Positions 9,654-19,600 of a DNA stretch of 64,000 bases are shown here, piece after piece. Position 1 is the first letter of the stretch, and each line of letters opens with the position of its first letter. The position numbers were made by a program, and so were the translations under genes. The DNA is taken from positions 2,475,501 through 2,539,500 of the forward strand of contig NZ_CP030104.1 of NCBI RefSeq assembly GCF_003269425.1, read 5' to 3'. The DNA is from Flagellimonas maritima (GTDB lineage Bacteria; Bacteroidota; Bacteroidia; Flavobacteriales; Flavobacteriaceae). The notes beneath the pieces are model-generated. The model ran no database searches. It was not told the DNA's origin and saw only the letters and a program-made list of their open reading frames with translations.

Positions 9654-10310
9654 ATGAAAATCTCAAAAAAGGCCTGGCCTACGATAAAGGTAATGGAACA
9701 GGTTTATGAGAAAAAACTTTGGGGGGAAGATGGCTCGCTTTACTATTCTGGACAGGGTTCGCATCATCCCGATTTTGTGGCACCTTACCTAAAAGCGGTC
9801 ACATCATTCTTAAAATCGTTTGAGCAACCCATATCCGTTTGCGATTTAGGTTGTGGAGATTTCAATATAGGAAAGTCATTGGTCAAACACACTAAAAAAT
9901 ATATTGCTGTTGATGTTGTCCCAGATTTGATAACCTATAACAAAAAACAATTTAGAGATTATAATTTGGAATTCAGTTGCTTGGATATTGCTAAGGACAA
10001 ACTTCCATCAGGCGATTGCGCAATTTTGCGCCAGGTACTGCAGCATTTGTCCAATACGGAGATTTCGAATATAGTGGATAAGCTGTATGGTTTTCAATAT
10101 CTTTTGCTCACGGAACATGTACCTGTTGGAAGCTTCATTCCCAACAAAGAACTGGTTTCGGGCCAAGGAATTCGCTTAAAAAAACAAAGTGGGGTAGTAT
10201 TAACGGCAGCTCCATTTCATTTAAAATTGAAAGAAGAAAAAAAGTTGTTATCCCTAGATGTGTTGGATTACGGAGGTGTCATTGAGACCGTACTGTATAA
10301 ACTATTTTAA
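9654..10310 (+). CDS. Class I SAM-dependent methyltransferase
   Basis: A Rossmann-type methyltransferase of 218 residues. The SAM-binding motif I is VCDLGCGDFNIG at about residues 62-73, followed by AVDVVPDLI with the acidic residue that binds ribose. DCAILRQVLQHLS is motif post-II/III. No substrate-specific domain is recognisable. It lies 14 bases after the hydrolase gene and is probably cotranscribed with it. Confidence 0.82.
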   Translation: MKISKKAWPTIKVMEQVYEKKLWGEDGSLYYSGQGSHHPDFVAPYLKAVTSFLKSFEQPISVCDLGCGDFNIGKSLVKHTKKYIAVDVVPDLITYNKKQFRDYNLEFSCLDIAKDKLPSGDCAILRQVLQHLSNTEISNIVDKLYGFQYLLLTEHVPVGSFIPNKELVSGQGIRLKKQSGVVLTAAPFHLKLKEEKKLLSLDVLDYGGVIETVLYKLF

Positions 10311-10412
10311 TTGGTAAAACCTATTTTCACGAAAACAAATTCTACACTGTAGGTAAAAGTGCTTGAAAATATTTAAAAGAAAAAAAATGAGAATCTAATT
10401 TTCTACTGAAAA

Positions 10413-12551
10413 TTATGTTGGATTGTTGGCGAATTTCTTTATTGGATTATAGCCAAATCTTTTGTTGAAAATTTTAGAGAAGTAGGAAGTGTGTTTAAAG
10501 CCAACTTCCAGCGCAAGTTGTTTTAGTAAGATATCAGGAGTGCTGTTAAGAATTCTTTGCGCTCTTTGCAGTCTAATTTCAGTGATAAATTCTTTTGGGG
10601 TGAGCCCTGTTTTACTTTTGATTTGTCTGTACAGGGAACTTTTTGAAATATGAAACTTTTCACATAGCAAATCTTGGTTCAATTCCTGATAATTGACATC
10701 AGAATTCAAATAGGATTCAATCTTTACATGCAAATCGTTGGGATTATTGATATTTGTGGGTAAACCACTTTTAGAATTATACGCCAATTTTTCGGAATAG
10801 TTCTGCAATAGGTTGTTGATTCGTATTAAAAGTTCTTGCTTATCAAAAGGTTTGGTGATGTAATCTTTCACACCCAGTTTCAAAATTTCCAATTTGGTTT
10901 CCATTTCCGTTTTGGCGGTTATCATAATTACAGGAATATCAATTTGTAATTCATCGAGCCTTTTTGAAAATTCCAGACCGTTCATTTTTGGCATCATATA
11001 ATCGGTAATTATAAAATTCACCGTATTGTTTTTCAGTTTTTCAATGGCTTCTTGGCCATTGGAGGCTTCAATACATTCATAATTTATAAGAATGGTTTTT
11101 AGATAGTTTCTCATGTCGACATTGTCGTCTACAATCAAAAAAACAATATTACTCTGTATCGTATCCACATTTAATTTACCCAGACTTTTCGTTTTAGGTA
11201 CGAATGTCTTGGCAACAAGATTGGCCTGTTCCTCTGCCATAGGTAGGCAGATAGTAAACTTGCTTCCTTCATTTTCTATACTGCTCACCGCAATCGTTCC
11301 TCCGTGTAGGTTGATGATTTCTTTTGAGAAGGAAAGTCCAATACCGCTTCCTCCAGCTTGATTAATATCGTTATTGATTTGATAAAAACGATTAAAAATA
11401 TGGGGCATGTATTTTTGTGCTATTCCTATCCCTGTATCGGAAATGGTAATGTTAACATTTGATTTTTTTCTAAATACCCTTATTGCCACTTCACCATGTT
11501 CGGTATATTTAAGTGAATTGTTCAAAATATTGTTAATTGCACGTTCTATAAAGATAGGGTCAATAGTTGCAAAATAATCTTTATTGGGGCTATCCAATAT
11601 AAGTGAAATGTTCTTTTGGGCAAAAATTCCTTCAAAGCTTAAGTAAATTTTTCTTAGTAAATCGGAAACATTTGAGAGCTTGGTGTTGAGCATAAAGGAT
11701 GAGGAATCCATTTTGGCCAAATCCATAACAGTGTTTACGATCAATGTAATGGCATTTATCTGTTTGGTGGCATTGTTATGGATAGTCCTTAATTCCTCTT
11801 TAGATGTTTTACCGTCCATCAGGTTGTCTATTTCTCCTTTAATTAACGTTAACGGAGTTCTTATTTCGTGGGAAATATTGGTAAAAAACTGTGATTTGAA
11901 TTTATCCAGCTCTTCCAGTTCCTTTGTTTTGCGCTGTAAGGCTGCTTCGTTTTTTCGGTTTAGGCTCTTAAAATAGTTTACCATCAAAAAAACGCCAAAG
12001 TATAGAAAGATCATTACAAAATTCCCAAATTCTTTTTTTACGTACCCCTCCTTTACAAACGTATTGATACCATCAAACGGAGCGGACATCATAAAGAATG
12101 CTGTAATTACAAATGTGGCGATGATTTTTTTGTTGTCAAAAAAGATTAATGATACCCCAGGGACCAGCATAAAGTAATACTCGATGTTCAAATTTGGATG
12201 TGTTTCGTTGGCATATATAAATCTTGCAAACAAAAAAGTTATGCATATGATGCTGCTTACAAAAACGATTCTGGCCGCTAGGAATTTTCCTTTATACTGC
12301 AGGAGTTGTATCGTAATGACCACAAAGAGCATAATAAACAGGTCGGAAAGGATTAGATGGAGCGGCTTTACATCAAAATTATCGTTTAGCAGTTCAATTA
12401 AGGTCCGCAAGTGCCAAATCCAGCAAAAGATGTTCAATAACCGTATGCGTTTGACTTCCGTGACAGGAGTGTCCTCATCTATTCCTATAGATATCAATTT
12501 TTGAAAAAAAGCATGCACGTCGGCACTTAATTCTTTAATCGTAAAGGACAT
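10413..12551 (-). CDS. Membrane hybrid histidine kinase with receiver and AraC-type output
   Basis: One-protein two-component system of 712 residues. About residues 40-205 hold several membrane helices, with no large periplasmic sensor. A HisKA domain follows with the phosphoacceptor His in SHEIRTP (about residue 228). Then come an ATPase domain (NNILNNSLKYTEHG, SDTGIGIA, GGSGIGLSFSKE), a receiver domain (FLIVDDN; phosphorylated Asp in ITDYMMP, about residue 517) and an AraC helix-turn-helix domain at the C-terminus (about residues 610-710). The layout resembles the hybrid regulators of Bacteroidota, but the sensor is a membrane bundle. It is divergent from a surface lipoprotein gene, which may be its target. 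Confidence 0.92.
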   Translation of the reverse strand: MSFTIKELSADVHAFFQKLISIGIDEDTPVTEVKRIRLLNIFCWIWHLRTLIELLNDNFDVKPLHLILSDLFIMLFVVITIQLLQYKGKFLAARIVFVSSIICITFLFARFIYANETHPNLNIEYYFMLVPGVSLIFFDNKKIIATFVITAFFMMSAPFDGINTFVKEGYVKKEFGNFVMIFLYFGVFLMVNYFKSLNRKNEAALQRKTKELEELDKFKSQFFTNISHEIRTPLTLIKGEIDNLMDGKTSKEELRTIHNNATKQINAITLIVNTVMDLAKMDSSSFMLNTKLSNVSDLLRKIYLSFEGIFAQKNISLILDSPNKDYFATIDPIFIERAINNILNNSLKYTEHGEVAIRVFRKKSNVNITISDTGIGIAQKYMPHIFNRFYQINNDINQAGGSGIGLSFSKEIINLHGGTIAVSSIENEGSKFTICLPMAEEQANLVAKTFVPKTKSLGKLNVDTIQSNIVFLIVDDNVDMRNYLKTILINYECIEASNGQEAIEKLKNNTVNFIITDYMMPKMNGLEFSKRLDELQIDIPVIMITAKTEMETKLEILKLGVKDYITKPFDKQELLIRINNLLQNYSEKLAYNSKSGLPTNINNPNDLHVKIESYLNSDVNYQELNQDLLCEKFHISKSSLYRQIKSKTGLTPKEFITEIRLQRAQRILNSTPDILLKQLALEVGFKHTSYFSKIFNKRFGYNPIKKFANNPT

Positions 12552-12794
12552 AAAAATCGTCAGTTGAAGTTATCTAAAAGTAAAATTTAATAGCGAAACT
12601 ACTTTTGAAATTGACCTGTAATTTTTCAGGTGAACGTTTTATGCTGTTTTTTGACTTGTTTGTGCTATCAAAATAATGTAATGCGATAAATGGTTGATTC
12701 GTGCCTTTCATTGACAAAATTGTGGAGTTCCCATGGGTTAGTTTTAATACAAAAGAAAATTACACCTTAACAGAACATACAGAAAATCACCAAA

Positions 12795-14606
12795 ATGAAA
12801 ATAGCCAACACCTTTATAACTACAATTTTTGCCTTTATTATACTCTTGTTTTCCTGTAGCGACGACCCAGAGAGTTCGAATGATGATTTACTGGTAGAAA
12901 TAGAGTTTGCGGACCTTAACGAGAACGTTGACGAGAATATAGCCGAAGGTACCGTAATAGCCACTTTTACTGTTACGGTAGCAAATTCCAATAGTACACC
13001 AACCTTAACAATTGTTGAACAGACACCAGCAGGTGCAATACGTTTGGACGGTAACACGGTTGTTGTTGCAGATGCCAGTGCATTCGATTACGAGACCAAT
13101 ACCCAGATAAGTGGACAGGTAAGGGCCACGCTCAACGGGGTCAGTGAAACTGCAAATTTCACCTTTAGCATCAATGACTTGAACGAAGTGGAAATCACTT
13201 TGGCGGATATCACCGAACAGGTGAACGAAAACATTTCTGCGGGCACTGAAATTGTTTCACTCGGTGCCACGGTAATAAATTCCGATAGCGACCCCACATA
13301 TACCATAGTGAGCCAAACTCCTGCCGGTGCCGTAAGTTTAAACGGGAATGTTTTAGAGGTTGCGGATGCCAATGCATTCGATTATGAGACCAATACCCAG
13401 ATAACCGGACAGATTGGTGTAACGGCTGATGGCGTTAGCATAACGGTAGACTTTACCATTGCTGTTATTGATATTGATGAAACGATTACCGGTGACGATG
13501 CGGATGCATTCATAACAACGTGGAGAACTACATCGTCCAATGAAAGTATTACAATCAACACAAATGCTGATTTTAGCAACTACAATTATAGAGTGGACTG
13601 GGGCGATGGTACTGTTTCTGAAGGAATTACGGCAACTACAACACATGAGTATGCCAATTCTGGCACATATACCGTTAAAATTACCGGTGATTTCCCTGCA
13701 ATACGTAACGCAGCCAATAGTGATAACGCAGCCAAACTGCAGGCTATTGAAAATTGGGGTATTATAGAATGGGAGTCCATGAGCGGTGCGTTCAATTCTT
13801 GTACAAATCTCGTTTACAATGCATCAGATACTCCTGATTTGAGCAGGGTTGAAAATATGTTGGCCATGTTTTCTGGGGCATCTTCTTTCAATGGGGATAT
13901 TGGTGATTGGGACGTGAGCAATGTAACGGATATGCGATTCGTTTTCAGGAACACCGATACCTTCAATCAAGATTTGAACGATTGGGATGTCAGTAATGTT
14001 ACAACAATGCAGGGTATGTTCGTAAATGCCATTTCTTTCAACCGAAGTTTAAACGATTGGGATGTAACGAACGTAACCACAATGAACGGCATGTTTTGGG
14101 GTGCAACTTCATTTAACGGAAACATTGGGAACTGGGATTTGACCAATGGACCGGATTTAACACTAATGTTTCATGACGCTACATCTTTTAACAACGGCAG
14201 CATAAATAATTGGAACGTATCTAATATAACCCTGATGGAAAAAATGTTCTGGGGCGCCACTGCTTTCAACCAAAACTTGAACGGTTGGAACGTGGGTAAT
14301 GTGACCAACATGAAGGACATGTTTTGGGAAGCTACTTCTTTTAATGGGGATATAAGCGGTTGGAATCTCGATAGTTTAATAAATATGGAGGGTATGTTTG
14401 ATTCGGCTACAACATTTAATGTTGATATCAGTGTTTGGGACGTTAGTAATGTTGTTGTGATGACAAGAACGTTTTCAGGAGCATCCTCTTTTAACCAAAA
14501 CCTCAGTGGCTGGGCGACGGATATGGTTACTTTTTGTACCGATTTTGCTACAGGTTCGGCCCTAACAAACGTGAATCTGCCAACTCAAGGTTGTTTTGCG
14601 CCATGA
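12795..14606 (+). CDS. BspA-like (DUF285 repeat) surface lipoprotein with cadherin-like repeats
   Basis: A 603-residue exported lipoprotein with lipobox ILLFSCSDD. Two cadherin-like beta repeats of about 95 residues follow (about 34-120 and 127-225), each ending in the near-identical block TPAGA...DA.AFDYETNTQI. Next is a PKD-like segment (YRVDWGDGTVSEG.. and TYTVKITGDF). About nine DUF285 repeats of roughly 26-36 residues make up the rest, with the core WDVSNVTxMxxMF and SFNxDIxxW. The fold class is linked to adhesion and surface binding in other bacteria. The start ATG precedes a proper signal peptide. It is divergent from the hybrid kinase. Confidence 0.9.
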   Translation: MKIANTFITTIFAFIILLFSCSDDPESSNDDLLVEIEFADLNENVDENIAEGTVIATFTVTVANSNSTPTLTIVEQTPAGAIRLDGNTVVVADASAFDYETNTQISGQVRATLNGVSETANFTFSINDLNEVEITLADITEQVNENISAGTEIVSLGATVINSDSDPTYTIVSQTPAGAVSLNGNVLEVADANAFDYETNTQITGQIGVTADGVSITVDFTIAVIDIDETITGDDADAFITTWRTTSSNESITINTNADFSNYNYRVDWGDGTVSEGITATTTHEYANSGTYTVKITGDFPAIRNAANSDNAAKLQAIENWGIIEWESMSGAFNSCTNLVYNASDTPDLSRVENMLAMFSGASSFNGDIGDWDVSNVTDMRFVFRNTDTFNQDLNDWDVSNVTTMQGMFVNAISFNRSLNDWDVTNVTTMNGMFWGATSFNGNIGNWDLTNGPDLTLMFHDATSFNNGSINNWNVSNITLMEKMFWGATAFNQNLNGWNVGNVTNMKDMFWEATSFNGDISGWNLDSLINMEGMFDSATTFNVDISVWDVSNVVVMTRTFSGASSFNQNLSGWATDMVTFCTDFATGSALTNVNLPTQGCFAP

Positions 14607-14924
14607 TTATTAGCAAATTTTGGCCATGACATGAACTTATTTATTGTATCAATACGGTCCCATTGCATTTCAAACATAAACTACCTATAAAAATGGAGGC
14701 CATAGTAATACACATTTTCATTCCCCTGGCAGATTTATGTGAGCATATTACAAGTTCATTTAAAGTATCATATTTTATTTTGATAGTGAAGCCTGTATCA
14801 AATTATTTCGAATAATGTCATACATAAGTTATTTTGAATTACTGGTTAGATGAAATATCCCATCAAATTACTGGGAATTTGTAAAATTTTATATAATCAT
14901 TAGGATTTTAGAAAAATCTGATGT
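14607..14924. other. Intergenic stretch without recognised features
   Basis: AT-rich, no plausible gene on either strand and no convincing terminator hairpin. A loose direct repeat of AATTACTGG occurs twice about 30 bases apart near 14837-14876. Confidence 0.6.
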
Positions 14925-14932
14925 TATATTTG
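14925..14932 (+). promoter_or_regulatory. Candidate -7 element of the metY transcript
   Basis: TATATTTG matches the TAnnTTTG consensus and lies 27 bases before the aptamer. No clear -33 TTG is seen. Confidence 0.5.
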
Positions 14933-14959
14933 CCCATAAGTTCAAACACATATTGAATA

Positions 14960-15101
14960 GTTATCAAGAAAGGTGGAGGGAATAGACCCTGTGAAGCCTT
15001 AGCAACCCTTAATTCTAATATTGAGAAGGTGCTAAATTCTACCCGTCCCAAATTTGTTTTGGGATCTTTTGATTTTTTCGAAAGTGTATGGGAAGGATAA
15101 C
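14960..15101 (+). promoter_or_regulatory. SAM-I riboswitch upstream of metY
   Basis: The conserved core is present: TTATCAAGAAAGGTGGAGGG, AATAGACCCTGTGAAGCC, AGCAACCC and AAGGTGCTAAATTC. The P1 helix can close with GTTATC (14960-14965) and GATAAC (15096-15101). The P4 region carries a strong hairpin TCCCAAA/TTTGGGA (15046-15064) followed by a T-rich tail. A weak ATCGAT/ATCGAT hairpin and T-rich sequence follow P1 (15106-15130) and could be the expression platform. SAM binding should turn off the metY cluster. Confidence 0.93.
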
Positions 15102-15240
15102 AGTCATCGATTTATATCGATTTCATTTTCTTATAACTTTTTGATTTTACCTAACTGCATATTGGGCAGCAAGGGTTTGACTTTTTAATTTTTTTGTGTC
15201 CTGAGAGTAATCTAAGGGCTTAACTATTAAAAACAAAATC

Positions 15241-16533
15241 ATGAGTGATCAAAAATTTTCAACAAATGCATTGCACGCAGGTCATGACGTATCTGCAAAT
15301 GGAGGAACACGAGCAGTTCCAATTTATCAAAGTACGGCCTATGTTTTTAACAATTCCGACCATGCCGCAAATCTCTTTAACCTCTCTGAACCAGGGTATA
15401 TTTATACTCGTTTGAACAACCCCACCACCGATGTGCTGGAACAGCGTTTGGCTACTTTGGAAGGGGGTATTGCTGCCGTGGCAACTGCGTCTGGAACGGC
15501 TGCTATTTCTACAGCTTTATTGGTTTTGCTGAGAACGGGAGACCATATTGTAGCATCTAGCAGTCTATATGGCGGAACTTATAATTTACTGGCGAATACG
15601 TTGCCCAGATTAGGGATAACAACAACCTTCGTTGATCCCGAAGAACCTTCTGGTTTTGGGAAGGCAGTACAAGAAAATACAAGGGCCATTTTTGTGGAAT
15701 CTTTAGGCAATCCAAAACTGGATGTGTTGGATTTGAAAGCAATTTCATCCGAAGCAAAAAATGCTAAAATCCCTTTTATAGTAGACAATACCGTAGCAAC
15801 TCCGGCACTATTAAATCCCATTGAGCACGGAGCCAATATTGTTATTCATTCACTGACAAAATATATCAACGGAAACGGAACATCATTGGGAGGAGTAATC
15901 ATTGATGCTGGCACCTTTGACTATGGAAATGGAAAGTTCCCAGAATTTACCGAACCTTCGCCTGGTTATCACGGATTGGTATACCACGAGGTGTTAGGCC
16001 CCGCAGCCTTTATAGCCAAGGTCAGGATAGAAGGTCTTAGGGATTTTGGTGGAGCGGCTAGTCCTTACAATGCTTGGCAAATTATCCAAGGGTTGGAAAC
16101 CTTATCCATCCGTATGAAACAACATAGTGAAAATGCACTGGCATTGGCCGAATGGTTGGAAAACAGAAACGAAGTGGCATGGGTAAATTATCCAGGGTTA
16201 AAGTCAAGTAGATACCATGCACAAGCAGAGGCCTATTTGCCAAAAGGCCAAAGCGGAATTGTCACCTTTGGTGTCAAAGGTGGATTTGAATCCGCTAAAA
16301 AGATAGCTGATGAAACCAAGATTTTCTCTTTGTTGGCAAACATAGGCGATACAAAGTCATTAATTATTCATCCCGCAAGTACAACGCACCAACAGTTGGA
16401 TGATGCCGCTCAAGAATCAACGGGAGTTACAAAGGATTTGATTCGTTTGTCCGTAGGTCTAGAAGATATTGAAGATTTAAAAGCTGATTTGGAAAGTGCA
16501 TTTGCAACTATAGATAAATCGGTTTTGGCGTAA
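15241..16533 (+). CDS. metY: O-acetylhomoserine sulfhydrylase (MetY)
   Basis: PLP enzyme of the Cys/Met metabolism family that joins sulfide to O-acetylhomoserine to give homocysteine. The product is 430 residues, the normal MetY length. The PLP-binding Lys lies in HSLTKYINGNG (about residue 207). YTRLNNPTTDVLEQR and SGTAAIS are family motifs for PLP and phosphate contacts. It is the first gene behind the SAM-I riboswitch, and its two substrates are made by genes downstream: sulfide by sir, activated homoserine by the fusion protein. Confidence 0.95.
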   Translation: MSDQKFSTNALHAGHDVSANGGTRAVPIYQSTAYVFNNSDHAANLFNLSEPGYIYTRLNNPTTDVLEQRLATLEGGIAAVATASGTAAISTALLVLLRTGDHIVASSSLYGGTYNLLANTLPRLGITTTFVDPEEPSGFGKAVQENTRAIFVESLGNPKLDVLDLKAISSEAKNAKIPFIVDNTVATPALLNPIEHGANIVIHSLTKYINGNGTSLGGVIIDAGTFDYGNGKFPEFTEPSPGYHGLVYHEVLGPAAFIAKVRIEGLRDFGGAASPYNAWQIIQGLETLSIRMKQHSENALALAEWLENRNEVAWVNYPGLKSSRYHAQAEAYLPKGQSGIVTFGVKGGFESAKKIADETKIFSLLANIGDTKSLIIHPASTTHQQLDDAAQESTGVTKDLIRLSVGLEDIEDLKADLESAFATIDKSVLA

Positions 16534-16551
16534 ACGAAGTATAATAGGTTT

Positions 16552-16612
16552 CCTCTCCTTCGGGAGAGGATTAAGGTGAGGGGTAATTTAGTCTCCTTAT
16601 CCCGACCTTCTT
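16552..16612. repeat. Palindromic interspersed-type repeat after metY
   Basis: CCTCTCC-TTCG-GGAGAGG (16552-16569) is a perfect 7-bp hairpin. It is followed by GATTAAGGTGAGGGG and a second hairpin around CTTCTT/GAAGAAG. The architecture resembles the palindromes inside metH at 33413, 33803 and 34645. It could also attenuate transcription between metY and the next gene. Confidence 0.65.
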
Positions 16613-16641
16613 TTCAGGAAGAAGGAGCTATTCAATAATAA

Positions 16642-19600
16642 ATGCTCCAACACATCAACATACCAAATTTCACAACCCTATCGGGGAATACCCAAGACTT
16701 ACAATTATCTTATCAATTGTTCGGACAGGAATTACATATTGCACCTATCGTATTGGTAAACCATGCCCTAACGGGAAATTCAAACGTAACTGGAGATGGT
16801 GGATGGTGGACCGATATTGTTGGCGATAACAAATGTATCGACACTAAAAAGTACACCATTTTAGCATTCAATGTTCCTGGAAACGGCTATGACGGTTTTG
16901 TAATCGATAATTATAAGGATTTTGTGGCGGGTGATATTGCAAACATTTTTCTCGATGGGCTAGAAGAACTAAAGGTAGAGAAACTATTTGCTATCATCGG
17001 CGGTTCTTTGGGCGGTGGTATTGCTTGGGAAATGGTAGCCTTTAATCCTAAAATCACCCAACATTTAATTCCGGTGGCTTCAGATTGGAAATCAACGGAT
17101 TGGTTGATTGCCAATTGTCAGATTCAAGAGCAATTTTTGGTAAATTCCAAACAACCCGTGCACGATGCGCGTATGCACGCCATGCTATGCTATCGTACCC
17201 CTGAATCCTTCAAGGCTAGATTTAAGCGAAGCACCAATGAAGAACTGCAGGTTTTTAATGTAGAAAGCTGGCTGATGCACCACGGGGAAAAGCTCCAAGA
17301 ACGTTTTCAGCTCTCTGCGTATAAGTTGATGAATCAGTTGTTAAAGACAATCGACATCACAAGAAATGGCGGGGATGCTTTTGATCTGATTCAGAAAAGC
17401 GATACCAAGATTCATATCATCGGAGTTAATTCGGATTTGTTTTTTACCGCAGAAGAAAACAAGGAAACATTTCGAAATTTGGCACAGGCAAATGCTAACG
17501 TCACTTACGGAGAAGTACAATCGCTTCACGGTCACGATGCCTTTTTGATTGAATTTCAACAATTGGAAAATCTGCTCACACCAATTTTTCAAAAAAATGG
17601 AAAAAAAGAGCGTATAAAGATTTTAAAGTTTGGCGGAAAATCCCTGGCGAACGGGGAAGGATTGCAAAATGTGTTAGAGATTATTGCTACAAGAGCCAAA
17701 GCAGGAGAAAATTTTGGGGTAGTACTGTCGGCAAGAGGTAAGGCAACGGATCAATTGGAAGCTATGCTTGATTTAGCTGCTAAAGGGAAGGATTTCAGTG
17801 AAGAACTTCAAACTTTTTCTGACTATCAGAGTGGAGCTTTATCAAAAATTGAGCTTAAAGAAGAATTGAATCACATTGCAAAACTGTTAAAAGGAGTTTC
17901 ACTTACAGGAGATTATAGTCTAAAAACGAAGGATGAATTGTTGTCCTTCGGCGAATTGATTTCGGGAAAAGTAATTACCTCGATATTGTCGGAATCTGGA
18001 GTTAAAGCACAGCTTGTCGATTCCAGAAAGCTGATAAAAACAGATGATACATTTAACGATGCAGAGGTAGATGAACCTATTTCCAAAGAAAATGTTATTC
18101 GATATTTTCAAGCATTGGATGCTGATATTATACCTATAATCACTGGATTCATAGCTTCCAACAAAGAAGGTGAAACTACCACGTTGGGTAGAAATGGAAG
18201 CAATTATTCTGCAGCTTTGCTGGCAAATTTTCTGGATGCCCAAGAGCTTGTCAACTATACCCATGTAGACGGCATTTTTACAGCGAATCCCGATTTGGTA
18301 CCTGAAGCTAGGTTGATACGTTCCATTTCTTATGCCGAAGCAAATGAACTTGCAAATTTTGGTGCTACCATTCTCCATGCCAAGACAATAATCCCCTTAT
18401 TGGAGAAAAACATTCCGTTACGTATTCTGAACACGTTCAATAAAAATAATAAAGGTACACTCATTGGCGCCGAAACAGAAAATGGAGGCATAAAATCCTT
18501 ATCGGTTCTGGAGCATGTGGCATTAATAAATCTGGAGGGAAGAGGACTTTTGGGCAAAGTTGGGGTAGATGCCAGAATCTTTACGGTTCTTGGCCTCAAC
18601 AACATTAACGTAGGAATCATTTCCCAAGGTTCTTCAGAAAGAGGCATAGGTCTTGTCGTGGATTCCAAACAAGCTCAAAAAGCGAAAAGAGTATTGGATA
18701 TAGAATTTAAGACCGACTATTCCAACAAAGATGTAAATCAAATTACTGTGCTGGATGATGTAGCCGTAATCTCTATCGTGGGAATGGATTTAAGTGCTTT
18801 TCACAAACCTTTCAACGCCTTGGCAAAAAATCAGGTTGTTCCTTTGCTTTTCAACAATACGGTTTCAGGGAAAAATGTGAGTTTGGTAGTCAACAGCGCT
18901 GATTTGCACAAAGCCGTTAATGTGGTCCATGGGCAGATTTTTGGAATCTCTAAAAAAGTAAACCTGGCTATTTTTGGTCATGGAAATGTTGGTGGTACAT
19001 TGATAGACCAGATACTAAGTTCACAAAAAAGTATCGAAAAACGAAAAGGAATCGATTTAAGGATTTTCGCAGTATCCAACTCTAGAAAGACCTTACTTGA
19101 TGTTGAAGGTGTAAATGATACTTGGCGAGACGATTTGGAGAACGCAACAGGCCTACATCGAACCAAATCCATTATTGAATTTGCCAAAAAGCACCATCTT
19201 GAAAACCTGATTGCCATAGACAATACAGCGAGCGAGTCCTTTGTATCCAATTATGAAGACCTTATAGCCAATGGGTTCGATTTGGTCTCTTCCAATAAAA
19301 TTGCCAATACACTGGGGTTTGATTATTACAGGACGATACGCGGCCATCTTGAAAAAAATCAAAAACAATATTTGTACGAGACCAATGTTGGAGCGGGCCT
19401 GCCACTCATAGATACTATAAAGCTCCTGCATCTTTCAGGGGAGAACATTACCCGTATTAAAGGAGTCTTTTCTGGTTCGTTGAGCTATATCTTCAATACA
19501 TTTTCGGAGAATAGAATACCATTTTCCGAGATTGTAAAAACAGCTATGGAGAAAGGGTATACCGAACCTGATCCCCGTGAAGATCTTTCAGGAAACGATG

